From contig JBCBCP010000003.1 in the NCBI GenBank assembly GCA_038530575.1, positions 1 to 64,000 of the forward strand: a DNA stretch of 64,000 nt. The letters run 5' to 3'. Positions 33,701-40,950 of the stretch are shown here, one piece after another (the first letter of the stretch is position 1; every line of letters begins with the position of its first letter). The notes under the pieces are model-generated. The model saw only the letters and a program-made list of their open reading frames with translations, ran no database searches and had not been told where the DNA came from. Source of the stretch: JBCBCP01 sp038530575 (GTDB taxonomy: Bacteria; Pseudomonadota; Alphaproteobacteria; Rhodobacterales; Rhodobacteraceae). Made by a program: the position numbers and the translations under genes.

Positions 33701-34120
33701 ATGGCTTACCCATATACGCAGTTCAATTTCCTGCTCGAGATCGACGGGGTCGTGTCCGCGGGCTTTACCGAAGTGTCGGGGATCACGATGGAAAGCGACG
33801 TGATCGAATACCGCGAGGGCAGCGATCCGACGCATGTGCGCAAGCTGCCGGGCCTGTCGAAATACGGGAACATCACGCTCAAGCGCGGCTTTTCGGACAA
33901 CACCGAGCTTTATGACTGGCGTAAGACCGTCATGGACGGGATCACCCAGCGCAAGGACGGCGCGATCATCCTGATGAACGAGGCCGGAGAACCTGCGCTG
34001 CGCTGGGAGTTCACCAACGCCTTTCCGTCCAAGCTGGAGGGCGCGACGCTAAACGCGACCGCCAACGAGGTCGCGATGGAAAGCGTCGAGATCGTCGTCG
34101 AAACGGTGGCGATGGCCTGA
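33701..34120 (+). CDS. phage tail tube protein 1 (gp19 family)
   Basis: A 139-aa inner tube protein of the gp19/Hcp-like fold (Afp1/Pvc1 type). It forms the hollow tube inside the sheath. Diagnostic sequence: YTQFNFLLEIDGVVSAGFTEVSGI, YREGSDPTHVRKLPGL, ITLKRGFSDNTELYDWRK and ALRWEFTNAFPSKLEG (shown in short pieces). An AGGAGGC ribosome binding site lies nine bases before the ATG. It lies between the two sheath genes, as in other eCIS clusters. Confidence 0.95.
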   Translation: MAYPYTQFNFLLEIDGVVSAGFTEVSGITMESDVIEYREGSDPTHVRKLPGLSKYGNITLKRGFSDNTELYDWRKTVMDGITQRKDGAIILMNEAGEPALRWEFTNAFPSKLEGATLNATANEVAMESVEIVVETVAMA

Positions 34121-34124
34121 TCCG

Positions 34125-36188
34125 ATGACCTTGCTGACCCGCCCAGGCATCTACCAACGTCCCGTCCGGCCCTCGCGCCGGGTGGGCGGCCTTGCGCGGC
34201 GTGACATCCCGGTGTTCATCGGGTTCACGCAGCGGGGGCCAACGGTGCCGGTGCGCGTCGAAAGCGTGGCGCAATTCGAAGGCGTGTTCGGCGCGCCGGT
34301 CGAGACATCCTATATGACGGCCGCGCTGCGCGGTTTCTTTGAGACCGGGGGACAGGCGGCTTACATCCTGCGCCTTGTCGGGCCGGACGCTGTGCCCGCG
34401 TCGGCGGTTGCGGGCACATGGACCTTCAGCGCGCGCACGCGCACGGCCGATTTGCTGACCCGCCGCGCGGGCGAGGCGCTGGCCCAGTGGCAAGAAAACC
34501 TGAGTCGCACCTATCCGCGCGTGATCCCTGACCCCGGCGGATGGGCAAACGGGCTTTCCGTGCACATAACGGTGCGGCAGGGCCGGTCGGTCACGGCGCA
34601 TGTCGATGCGGATGACTTGATTTCGCTCAAGGATCTTGCTGGCCTTGAGGATGGAGCCGTCCTGACTGTTTCAGCGGGTGGCTCATCCGAGGCCGCAACG
34701 GTGCTGCGCGTTGATGCGCTGCGGCGGCAGGTGCGCCTCGCGGGGGTCACGGCGTTGCCGGTGGGCCAGATCCGGCTGAGCGAGGCGCTTATCGACATCG
34801 AGATCTGGCGCGGCGTGGACCGGCTCGAGCGGTTCGAAGGCACGTCGCCGGGCCCTGAAAGCCCTCGGTATTTCGCCGAGGTCCTGAACGCGTCCAGCCG
34901 CTTGATCACAGCCATCGGCGGGGGGGATGCGCCGGTCGCCGGAGCGTACGGCCTTGTCGGGGGGAAGGACGGGCTGCGGGATCTGAGCGCCGCCGATTGG
35001 CATGCCGCTCTGCCTCTGCAGGCCCAGATTGACGAAATTGCCCTGATCGCCGCGCCCGACCTCGTGCGTGCGGACGATCTTATCCAAGAAGACGACGTTA
35101 CCGCCCCACCGGCGCAGGATTTCTGCCACCTGCCCGACGCACGGCCAACAGCGGCTATCGCTGCTGTATTGGTCGATGCGGAAACAGGCGAACAGGTGGA
35201 AGGCGCCCGCGTCGATGCTGCCGGAGAGGGGCAGGTCGCCTTTTCGGACGCAGTGGGTGCATTCCGGCTCGAAAGCCTGCCGCCCGAACTCATCGAGCTT
35301 CGGATATCCAAGGAGGGCTACCTCCCCGGAAACCCGCTGGTCCAAGCCACCGAGACGCCTAATACCGGCGATCTGCTTGTTATCCCGCTTGTCGCACGTG
35401 CGGATATCCCCGTGCTGCGTCGCGATGAGATCATCGCCGTGCAGCGCGCCATGCAGGACAGCGCAACTGTCGGGGCTTTCCGCGTCGCCGTGCTCGACCC
35501 GCCGGGCGCAGGCGACACGCCCGATGAGTTACTGAGCTGGACAGGCAGGGTGGGTGGCACTGCCCGTGGCTTTGCCGTTGCGCCCTGGATTGGCAGCGGG
35601 CCGAGCGCGGTGCTTGTTCCGCCCTCTGGTCATGTCTGCGGCGCTTTTGCGGCGGCCGAACTGGGACAGGGCGTGCACCGCGCGCCGGGAAACACGGTTT
35701 TGCGGCAGGCCAAGACGGTGCCGCTTGCGGTCTCTGACACAGTGGCCGCAGATTTCCTGGACGCCGGCTTGAACCTGATTGAGGCGACGGCGGGGCGCGG
35801 CATTCGGCTGATGGGCGGTCGCACCCTGTCGCGCAGCCCCGATTGGCGGCAGGTCTCCGTCCGCCGCCTTTTTGACGCCATCGAACGTACGCTGCTCTCG
35901 CGCCTGACCTGGGCCGTGTTCGAGCCGGGCAATGCGCTGACCCGGCAGGTGCTGAAGTTCAGCATGGAACAGTTCCTCGAACGGCTGCGCCTGCGCGGCA
36001 TGTTTGCGGGCTCCAGCGCGGCAGAGGCCTATTCCGTCATCTGCGATGACAGCGTGAATACCGCAGCAGGGCAGGCGCGGGGGGAGCTGGTTGTCGAGAT
36101 CGCAATCGCGCCGACGCAGCCTTACGAATTCATCACCTTCAGCCTCGCCGCCCAGCAAGAGGCCATTGATGTGACGGAGGGATCATGA
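34125..36188 (+). CDS. contractile tail sheath protein 2 with inserted carboxypeptidase regulatory-like domain
   Basis: A 687-aa second sheath protein (Afp3/4-like). The N-terminal arm has TRPGIYQRPVRPSRRVGGLARRDIPVFIGFTQRGPT, of which PGIYQRP and FIGFTQRGP match the sheath start. The C-terminal core has PPSGHVCGAFAAAELGQGVHRAPGN, GGRTLSRSPDWRQVSVRRLFDAIERTL and TWAVFEPGNALTR. At about residues 343-424 a separate beta-sandwich domain is inserted (AAVLVDAETGEQVEGARV, SDAVGAFRLESLPPELIEL), which resembles carboxypeptidase regulatory-like folds. Such an insert would project outward from the sheath, probably near one end of the particle. It overlaps the next gene by four bases. Confidence 0.92.
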   Translation: MTLLTRPGIYQRPVRPSRRVGGLARRDIPVFIGFTQRGPTVPVRVESVAQFEGVFGAPVETSYMTAALRGFFETGGQAAYILRLVGPDAVPASAVAGTWTFSARTRTADLLTRRAGEALAQWQENLSRTYPRVIPDPGGWANGLSVHITVRQGRSVTAHVDADDLISLKDLAGLEDGAVLTVSAGGSSEAATVLRVDALRRQVRLAGVTALPVGQIRLSEALIDIEIWRGVDRLERFEGTSPGPESPRYFAEVLNASSRLITAIGGGDAPVAGAYGLVGGKDGLRDLSAADWHAALPLQAQIDEIALIAAPDLVRADDLIQEDDVTAPPAQDFCHLPDARPTAAIAAVLVDAETGEQVEGARVDAAGEGQVAFSDAVGAFRLESLPPELIELRISKEGYLPGNPLVQATETPNTGDLLVIPLVARADIPVLRRDEIIAVQRAMQDSATVGAFRVAVLDPPGAGDTPDELLSWTGRVGGTARGFAVAPWIGSGPSAVLVPPSGHVCGAFAAAELGQGVHRAPGNTVLRQAKTVPLAVSDTVAADFLDAGLNLIEATAGRGIRLMGGRTLSRSPDWRQVSVRRLFDAIERTLLSRLTWAVFEPGNALTRQVLKFSMEQFLERLRLRGMFAGSSAAEAYSVICDDSVNTAAGQARGELVVEIAIAPTQPYEFITFSLAAQQEAIDVTEGS

Positions 36189-36706
36189 GCAGACCGATCG
36201 ACACCGTGTTGCCCGCCTTCAATTTCTATGTCGGGTTTCTGGAGACCGGAGAAGAACTGTCGCTCTTCGACATCGCGGGTCTCTTCATCGGCGGCTTTTC
36301 CGAAGTCGGCGGGCTCGACGCAGGTATGGCGATCGAGACGATCACCGAAGGCGGGGTGAATGACCGGGTCTACCGCCTGCCGGGCCGCACGGACGTGTCC
36401 AACCTGACGCTGACCAAGGGCGTCGGCTTTACAGACGACCTTTGGAACTGGTTGGAAGGCTGGCAAAAGGGCGAGGCGCTGCGCAAGTCGGTGTTCATCC
36501 TGCTGGCCAACTCGCTGAAGGTCCCGCTCAAGATTTGGGTCGCCGAAAACGCCTTGCCGGTGAAGTACTCCGGCCCGACGCTGAACGCTGCCAGCTCGGC
36601 GCTCGCCATCGAAAGGCTGGAGATCGCGCCCGAGAAGCTGACCCTCATCCTTTCCACGGGCGATGCCATCGAAGGCGTGACTGGCGCGCTGGAAGGGGTG
36701 TTCTGA
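36185..36706 (+). CDS. phage tail tube protein 2 (gp19 family, Afp5-like)
   Basis: A 173-aa second tube protein of the gp19 fold. In Afp and PVC this paralogue links the tube to the baseplate. Features are LPAFNFYVGFLETGEELSLFDIAGLFIGGFSEVGGLDAG (FNFYVGF and GGFSEVGGLD are typical), VYRLPGRTDVSNLTLTKGVGFTDDLWNWLEGW and KYSGPTLNAASSALAIERLEI. It overlaps the second sheath gene (ATGA) and the following DUF5908 gene (TGATG). Confidence 0.92.
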   Translation: MSRPIDTVLPAFNFYVGFLETGEELSLFDIAGLFIGGFSEVGGLDAGMAIETITEGGVNDRVYRLPGRTDVSNLTLTKGVGFTDDLWNWLEGWQKGEALRKSVFILLANSLKVPLKIWVAENALPVKYSGPTLNAASSALAIERLEIAPEKLTLILSTGDAIEGVTGALEGVF

Positions 36707-36882
36707 TGGCGGAGGTGCGGATTGGCGAGCTGACAAGCGAGGTGCAGGTCACTGACACCGACGCGCTGCTGCACCCGATGGTGCTCGCGCGCATCGTGGC
36801 GGCGGTCGAGGCGCAGATGGAGGCCAAGGACCGCGCCCGCGCCGACAAGGACGCAGAGACGCGGATCGGGGGCGCGCGATGA
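36706..36882 (+). CDS. DUF5908-like small eCIS protein (Afp6-like)
   Basis: A 58-aa protein beginning at the ATG that overlaps the tube 2 stop by one base. The sequence VRIGELTSEVQVTDTD followed by a helical, charged end (VEAQMEAKDRARADKDAETR) matches the small DUF5908 proteins that sit between tube and LysM genes in eCIS loci. Its role in assembly is unknown. It overlaps the LysM gene by four bases. It is a short frame that is easily missed but fits the operon exactly. Confidence 0.75.
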   Translation: MAEVRIGELTSEVQVTDTDALLHPMVLARIVAAVEAQMEAKDRARADKDAETRIGGAR

Positions 36883-37622
36883 ACCCGCTGTCTGCCCTCA
36901 CCGGTGCAATCACGCCTGAGACCCAAGGCGCGACCAAGCTGACCTTTCAGCGCCTGAACCCCGATGGCACGACGCAAGGCGATCCGCTGCCGGTGCAGTT
37001 CAACCCCACGGAACTCGCCTATTCGCGCGCCTCGCAATACGCCGATATCGCAATCCCGGGCCTGCCGATGCCGATCAGCCAGTTCGTGCGCGGCAATGCC
37101 GAAACCCTGTCGATTGCGCTGATCTTTGATGCCACCGAAGGCGGAATGGGCGCGGGCACCGACGGCGTGACCGAAAAGGTCAACCAGTTCCACGCCTTCG
37201 TGCAGGTTGATGGCAAAATCCACGCCACCCCGTTGGTGCGCATCGCCTGGGGCGAACACTTCCCCGGCAACGCCTATGCCAGCGCCGCGCAAACCTCGGG
37301 CCATTTCGATGCGCAGGTGCTGTCGGTTGCGCGGTCTTTCACCCTGTTCGCGCCCGACGGCACGCCGCTGCGCGCTAAGGTGACCGTGTCGCTGAAGGAA
37401 TACGCTTCGCTCGCGGCCCAAATCGCGGCGGTGAATTACCAATCCCCCGACCACACGCGCAGCCACACCGTGCAGCAGGGCGAAACCCTGCCGCTCATTG
37501 CGCATGACGCCTACGGGGACGCGGCCAAGTGGCGCGTAATTGCCGAACATAACGGCCTGTCTGACGTGCGCCGTATTCCGCCCGGCACCGTTCTGGCCCT
37601 GCCACCGACGCGGGGGGCGTAA
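36879..37622 (+). CDS. LysM-domain baseplate protein (Afp7/Pvc7-like)
   Basis: A 247-aa protein. The first 190 residues form the CIS tube-binding domain (LPVQFNPTELAYSRASQYADIAIPGLPMPISQFVRGNAETLSIALIFDATE, of which VQFNPTELAYSR and GNAETLSIALIFD are clear). The C-terminal LysM motif is about residues 195-243 (HTVQQGETLPLIAHDAYGD, WRVIAEHNGL, PPGTVLALP). In Afp and PVC it is the inner baseplate component linking tube 2 to the spike. It is coupled to the preceding DUF5908 gene. Confidence 0.92.
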   Translation: MNPLSALTGAITPETQGATKLTFQRLNPDGTTQGDPLPVQFNPTELAYSRASQYADIAIPGLPMPISQFVRGNAETLSIALIFDATEGGMGAGTDGVTEKVNQFHAFVQVDGKIHATPLVRIAWGEHFPGNAYASAAQTSGHFDAQVLSVARSFTLFAPDGTPLRAKVTVSLKEYASLAAQIAAVNYQSPDHTRSHTVQQGETLPLIAHDAYGDAAKWRVIAEHNGLSDVRRIPPGTVLALPPTRGA

Positions 37623-37623
37623 G

Positions 37624-38844
37624 ATGACCGAGTTTACAAAGATCGAAGCGTTCTCGACCTTCCACGTGCCCGACTTCGACATCGCGATCAACGATGGCCC
37701 GCCGGACGAGCGGCTGCGCTTTGACGTGGTCGATGTCAGCTATTCCGACGCGATGGGCGAGTTTGACAGTTTCGAGATTTCGCTCATGGACTGGGACCCG
37801 GTGCGGCTTGAGCCGGTCTATTCCTCGCCGTGGGACGAGGCGGGCAAGGTCAAGACCTATGCAGGCCGCAGCGGCGACATCCCCATTCCGATCCTCGAGC
37901 CGGGCACGATCCTGACCCTGCGCATGTTCTACCGCGACGACCACGTCGATGCGGGCCCGGGCAAGGAGCCCGAGGTGATGCTGCGCGGTCGGGTCGCGTC
38001 GCTCTCCACCTCCTTTCCGGCGGGTGGCGTGCCGGTGGCCAAGGTCCGCGTGCTCAGCCCGCTGAACTACCTCGGCCGCAAGAAGCTGACGTCGTCAGAT
38101 ACCGCCGTGGGCGGGCTGATCGACTTGATTTCCGAGGTGTGCGACCAGATCGGCATCGGTCTTGATACCTCCGGCGTGCCGGCTGAGATCCTGCAGGCCG
38201 AAGAGGGCAAGGATGCGCCGAAACACGAGATCGAAAAGAAGGACGCTAACGTCGTCCTGAACGAGGCGATCACCAAGCTGGGCCTTGTCAGCCGGGTCGA
38301 AAAGGGCGCGGCAGGTGATGTGCTGGTGCTGGCGACACCCGCAGATTTCAAACTGTCGATGACCTGGGGCCGGACGCTTTTGACCTTCTCGCCCAAGGTC
38401 AGCACGGCGGGCCTGTCCAAGGCGGTGCAGATCATGGTCGAGGACCCGCTGGCCAGCGACGCCGCCGGGCAGAAGAAAGAAGTGGTGAAGACGCTGACTG
38501 ATCTGCCCGGCTTCAAGGCTGACGTGCTGGGGCCGGGCGTGCTGGACACGATCCTGGGCGAGCTACCGGACGATCCCGAAAAGATCGAAAACCCCACGCT
38601 CTACCAGATCAAGAACCCCGAGGCCGCCGTGATGAACCGCCTGCGCGAGATGGCGCAGCAGATCGTCACCGGTTCGGGCCAGACCGTGGGCCTGCCGCAG
38701 CTGCGCAAGGGCGCCAAGGTCGAGCTGCTGGGGCTGGGGCCGAAATTCAGCGGCATCTACGAGGTCACCAAATCCACCCACGCGATTGGCGGCTCCGGCT
38801 ACACGACCAGCTTCGACGCCCGCAAGGAGATCTTTGATGATTAG
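37624..38844 (+). CDS. gp27/late control D-like baseplate hub protein
   Basis: A 406-aa protein of the phage late control gene D/gp27 family, the N-terminal half of VgrG-type spikes. Features: HVPDFDIAINDG, SYSDAMGEFDSFEISLMDWD, GTILTLRMFYRDD, KVRVLSPLNYLGRKKLTSSDTAVGG (SPLNYLGRKKLTSS), NVVLNEAITKLGLVSRVEKG and the C-terminal FSGIYEVTKSTHAIGGSGYTTSFDARKE (YEVTKSTHAIGGSGYTT). It starts two bases after the LysM gene. It overlaps the following gp5-like gene by eight bases in another frame, so hub and needle are separate polypeptides here. Confidence 0.9.
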   Translation: MTEFTKIEAFSTFHVPDFDIAINDGPPDERLRFDVVDVSYSDAMGEFDSFEISLMDWDPVRLEPVYSSPWDEAGKVKTYAGRSGDIPIPILEPGTILTLRMFYRDDHVDAGPGKEPEVMLRGRVASLSTSFPAGGVPVAKVRVLSPLNYLGRKKLTSSDTAVGGLIDLISEVCDQIGIGLDTSGVPAEILQAEEGKDAPKHEIEKKDANVVLNEAITKLGLVSRVEKGAAGDVLVLATPADFKLSMTWGRTLLTFSPKVSTAGLSKAVQIMVEDPLASDAAGQKKEVVKTLTDLPGFKADVLGPGVLDTILGELPDDPEKIENPTLYQIKNPEAAVMNRLREMAQQIVTGSGQTVGLPQLRKGAKVELLGLGPKFSGIYEVTKSTHAIGGSGYTTSFDARKEIFDD

Positions 38845-39334
38845 ATATGCCGAGGTCGTCAAACCCGAGGACAATGAGAAAAAGGCGGGTCAGGCCAAGC
38901 TCAGCTTTCTGGGCAATACGGACGGCACGACCACGCAGATGGTGCCGCTGGCCACGCCCATGGCGGGGGACAAAGGCGGGCTGTTTGTCATGCCGGAGGT
39001 GGGCGACACGGTTGTGGTCGGCTTTGTGAATGGCGATGCCAGCCAGCCGGTGATCCTTGGCGCGATCTGGAAGGGCGACCAAACCCCGCCCGCCGAGGCC
39101 GAGACCGAGCGCCGTTTCGTGAGCCGCACGGGTCATGCGCTGACCCTTTCTGATGGCGATGATGACGGGATCATCATCGAGGATACGCACGCCAACAAGA
39201 TCATCATGAACGCAGATGGGATCACGATCGAGACCAGTGGTGATCTGAAGATCATCGTAGGCGGCGCGACGACCTTCGAAACCAAGGGTGAGGCAACGCA
39301 CAAAGCCTCCACAATCAAGTTGAATCCGGAGTAG
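38837..39334 (+). CDS. gp5-like spike/baseplate protein V
   Basis: A 165-aa spike protein with an OB-fold (QAKLSFLGNTDG, GGLFVMPEVGDTVVVGFVNGDASQPVILGAIWKG, of which PEVGDTVVVGF and QPVILGAIW are diagnostic). A short beta-helix tail follows (IIIEDTHANKIIMNADGITIETSGD). It is equivalent to the C-terminal part of VgrG/Afp8 and would carry the PAAR tip. The ATG lies inside the end of the gp27-like gene. Confidence 0.92.
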   Translation: MIRYAEVVKPEDNEKKAGQAKLSFLGNTDGTTTQMVPLATPMAGDKGGLFVMPEVGDTVVVGFVNGDASQPVILGAIWKGDQTPPAEAETERRFVSRTGHALTLSDGDDDGIIIEDTHANKIIMNADGITIETSGDLKIIVGGATTFETKGEATHKASTIKLNPE

Positions 39335-39341
39335 CCAAGTC

Positions 39342-40136
39342 ATGGAAATCCGTGTGCCTCAGACCGGCGGTTGGACCGCGCTACACCTGATGAACGCGGC
39401 GTGGGGCCATATTGGTGTCATCGCCAAGCGCGCCTACGCTGTGGCGAACGGGGCGGCAACGCCCGCTGCGCCGCAAGAGATTATCGTCACCGACACGGTG
39501 GACCCGGCCGCCACCGATGGCGAGGATTTCCCGGTGATCCGGCGCGAGGCGGAAACCGCGCTGTTCAAGGCGCAAGGCGACGTCCTGTTTTTGGGCCGCG
39601 GAACCGAAGCTGCTGATTCCAGCGGTGCACAGATCACTTCCGCCAGTCTTCGTGTCGCCGGGGCGCAGCGCCGTCGCTATACCCGGCAGCCAGACGCCGC
39701 TGATCCCGTGAACCTGTTTGGATACGAGCCGCGCACCAAGCGCGTGCCGGGCTATGACCCGGACACATTCAGTTTTGCCGCCTCAGGCGCGGCGCTCTTC
39801 CGCTCGGCCCGGCGCAGCGCTGGCTTTTCAGTGCCGGTCTCCACACTCCTGCCGACAGGCAGCGCGCAGGTCGAGGTTACGACACAAAGCGCTGGCACCA
39901 CTGACACGCTGACCGCCTTCGAGATCACCATGCCACCACTCACGGCCACACCCTTTGTCTGGGAGGGCGGCACGAATACGCCGTCCAATTGGTGCAAGCG
40001 CGCGCCGCTGCAGCTTGTCCCGGACACGATGACGATCGAAGGCGACTTAGTCAGCGTACTTTGGCGCGGCAAGCTTGCCTTGTCCGCTGTTCCTGCCGCG
40101 GACCTGCGGCGCCTGAAGATCGAGGAGGCCGCGTAA
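39342..40136 (+). CDS. DUF2169-like protein, spike-tip adaptor candidate
   Basis: A 264-aa protein with the layout of DUF2169 proteins: an early strand pair ending in GVIAKRAYAV, acidic loops with IRREAETALFKAQGDVLFLGRGTEA, then ASLRVAGAQRRRYT. DUF2169 proteins act as chaperones or adaptors for PAAR-like tips and effectors of type VI secretion. Here the gene stands directly before a DUF4150 (PAAR-like) gene, the arrangement seen in T6SS clusters, but within an eCIS operon. The match is by pattern, so the family call is moderate. Confidence 0.65.
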   Translation: MEIRVPQTGGWTALHLMNAAWGHIGVIAKRAYAVANGAATPAAPQEIIVTDTVDPAATDGEDFPVIRREAETALFKAQGDVLFLGRGTEAADSSGAQITSASLRVAGAQRRRYTRQPDAADPVNLFGYEPRTKRVPGYDPDTFSFAASGAALFRSARRSAGFSVPVSTLLPTGSAQVEVTTQSAGTTDTLTAFEITMPPLTATPFVWEGGTNTPSNWCKRAPLQLVPDTMTIEGDLVSVLWRGKLALSAVPAADLRRLKIEEAA

Positions 40137-40137
40137 A

Positions 40138-40548
40138 ATGGCACAACCAATTGCGGTCAAAGACGGACAGGCCTTTGCCTTTCCCAATGTGTGCCTCACG
40201 CCCGTACCGGGCGCGTCCCCGGTGCCGATCCCTTACCCGTCAATCGCCGATCTGGGCGGGGCCGATGACGTGTCCGAAAACGTGACTGTCGGCGGGCTGG
40301 GCGTGATCCTCGCCGAGACCAGCAGTGTCGCCTCGACCAGCGGGGACGAGGCCGGAACCGATGGCGGCGTGACCTCAATGACCAATGGCGGCAAGGCCGA
40401 ATTCCCGGTCGGCTCGGGCAGCGTGCTGATCAACGGCAAGAAGGTCGTCCGCATGGGCGATACCGCCAACATGAACGTGGGCGATCCGGGTGCCAACGCG
40501 GTCGGCACAGTGCTTTCGGGCGATGCGTCCGTTTTGGTGGGGGGCTAG
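40138..40548 (+). CDS. DUF4150/PAAR-like spike tip protein (Afp10-like position)
   Basis: A 136-aa Gly/Ser/Val-rich protein with the DUF4150 pattern: AFAFPNVCLTPVPGASPVPIPYPSIADL, then SSVASTSGDEAGTDGGVTSM, FPVGSGSVLINGKKVVRMGDTANMN and GTVLSGDASVLVGG, each recognisable in short pieces. PAAR-type proteins form the sharpened tip on the gp5 spike and often carry or bind cargo. It starts one base after the DUF2169-like gene stop. Confidence 0.85.
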   Translation: MAQPIAVKDGQAFAFPNVCLTPVPGASPVPIPYPSIADLGGADDVSENVTVGGLGVILAETSSVASTSGDEAGTDGGVTSMTNGGKAEFPVGSGSVLINGKKVVRMGDTANMNVGDPGANAVGTVLSGDASVLVGG

Positions 40549-40551
40549 TCG

Positions 40552-40950
40552 ATGTCGGAAATCATTGGACGCGGCATGGGCTATCCGATCCGGGTCAACG
40601 GGCGCGGGGGGCTGAACTGGAGCGAGGGGGCGGACAACATCCGGCAGTCGATCTGGATCATCCTGACCACGCCGCTGCGCAGCCGCGTCATGCAGCCCGG
40701 CTTTGGCTGCGCCATCCACGATTACCTCTTTGCGCCGAACACGCCGGCTACGCGCACCGGTGTCACGGAAGCGGTGCGCGCCGCGATCATCCGCTGGGAG
40801 CCACGCGTGGATCTTATCGCAGTGCGCGCGCAGACAGCGCCCGACACACCGACCGCTCTGATGATCGATATCGAGACGCGCATTCGCACGAACAATGCCG
40901 CGCTAAACCTCGTCTACCCGTTCTACCTGACAGAAGGGACCGCACAGTGA
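40552..40950 (+). CDS. gp25-like baseplate wedge protein (Afp9-like)
   Basis: A 132-aa GPW/gp25 family protein with lysozyme-like baseplate fold. Features: GRGMGYPIRVNGRGGLNWSEGADNIRQSIWIILTTPLRSRVMQPGFGCAIHDYLFAP (from which NIRQSIWIILTT and RVMQPGFGC are characteristic), then VTEAVRAAIIRWEPRVDL. It initiates sheath assembly at the baseplate in the related systems. The stop overlaps the GTG start of the gpJ-like gene. Confidence 0.94.
   Translation: MSEIIGRGMGYPIRVNGRGGLNWSEGADNIRQSIWIILTTPLRSRVMQPGFGCAIHDYLFAPNTPATRTGVTEAVRAAIIRWEPRVDLIAVRAQTAPDTPTALMIDIETRIRTNNAALNLVYPFYLTEGTAQ

Noticed and set aside
38837..38844. Frameshift mutation breaking a VgrG-like gene
   Set aside because: The second frame has its own ATG and complete gp5 fold, and the first ends normally after the gp27 fold, so two genuine genes are more likely.
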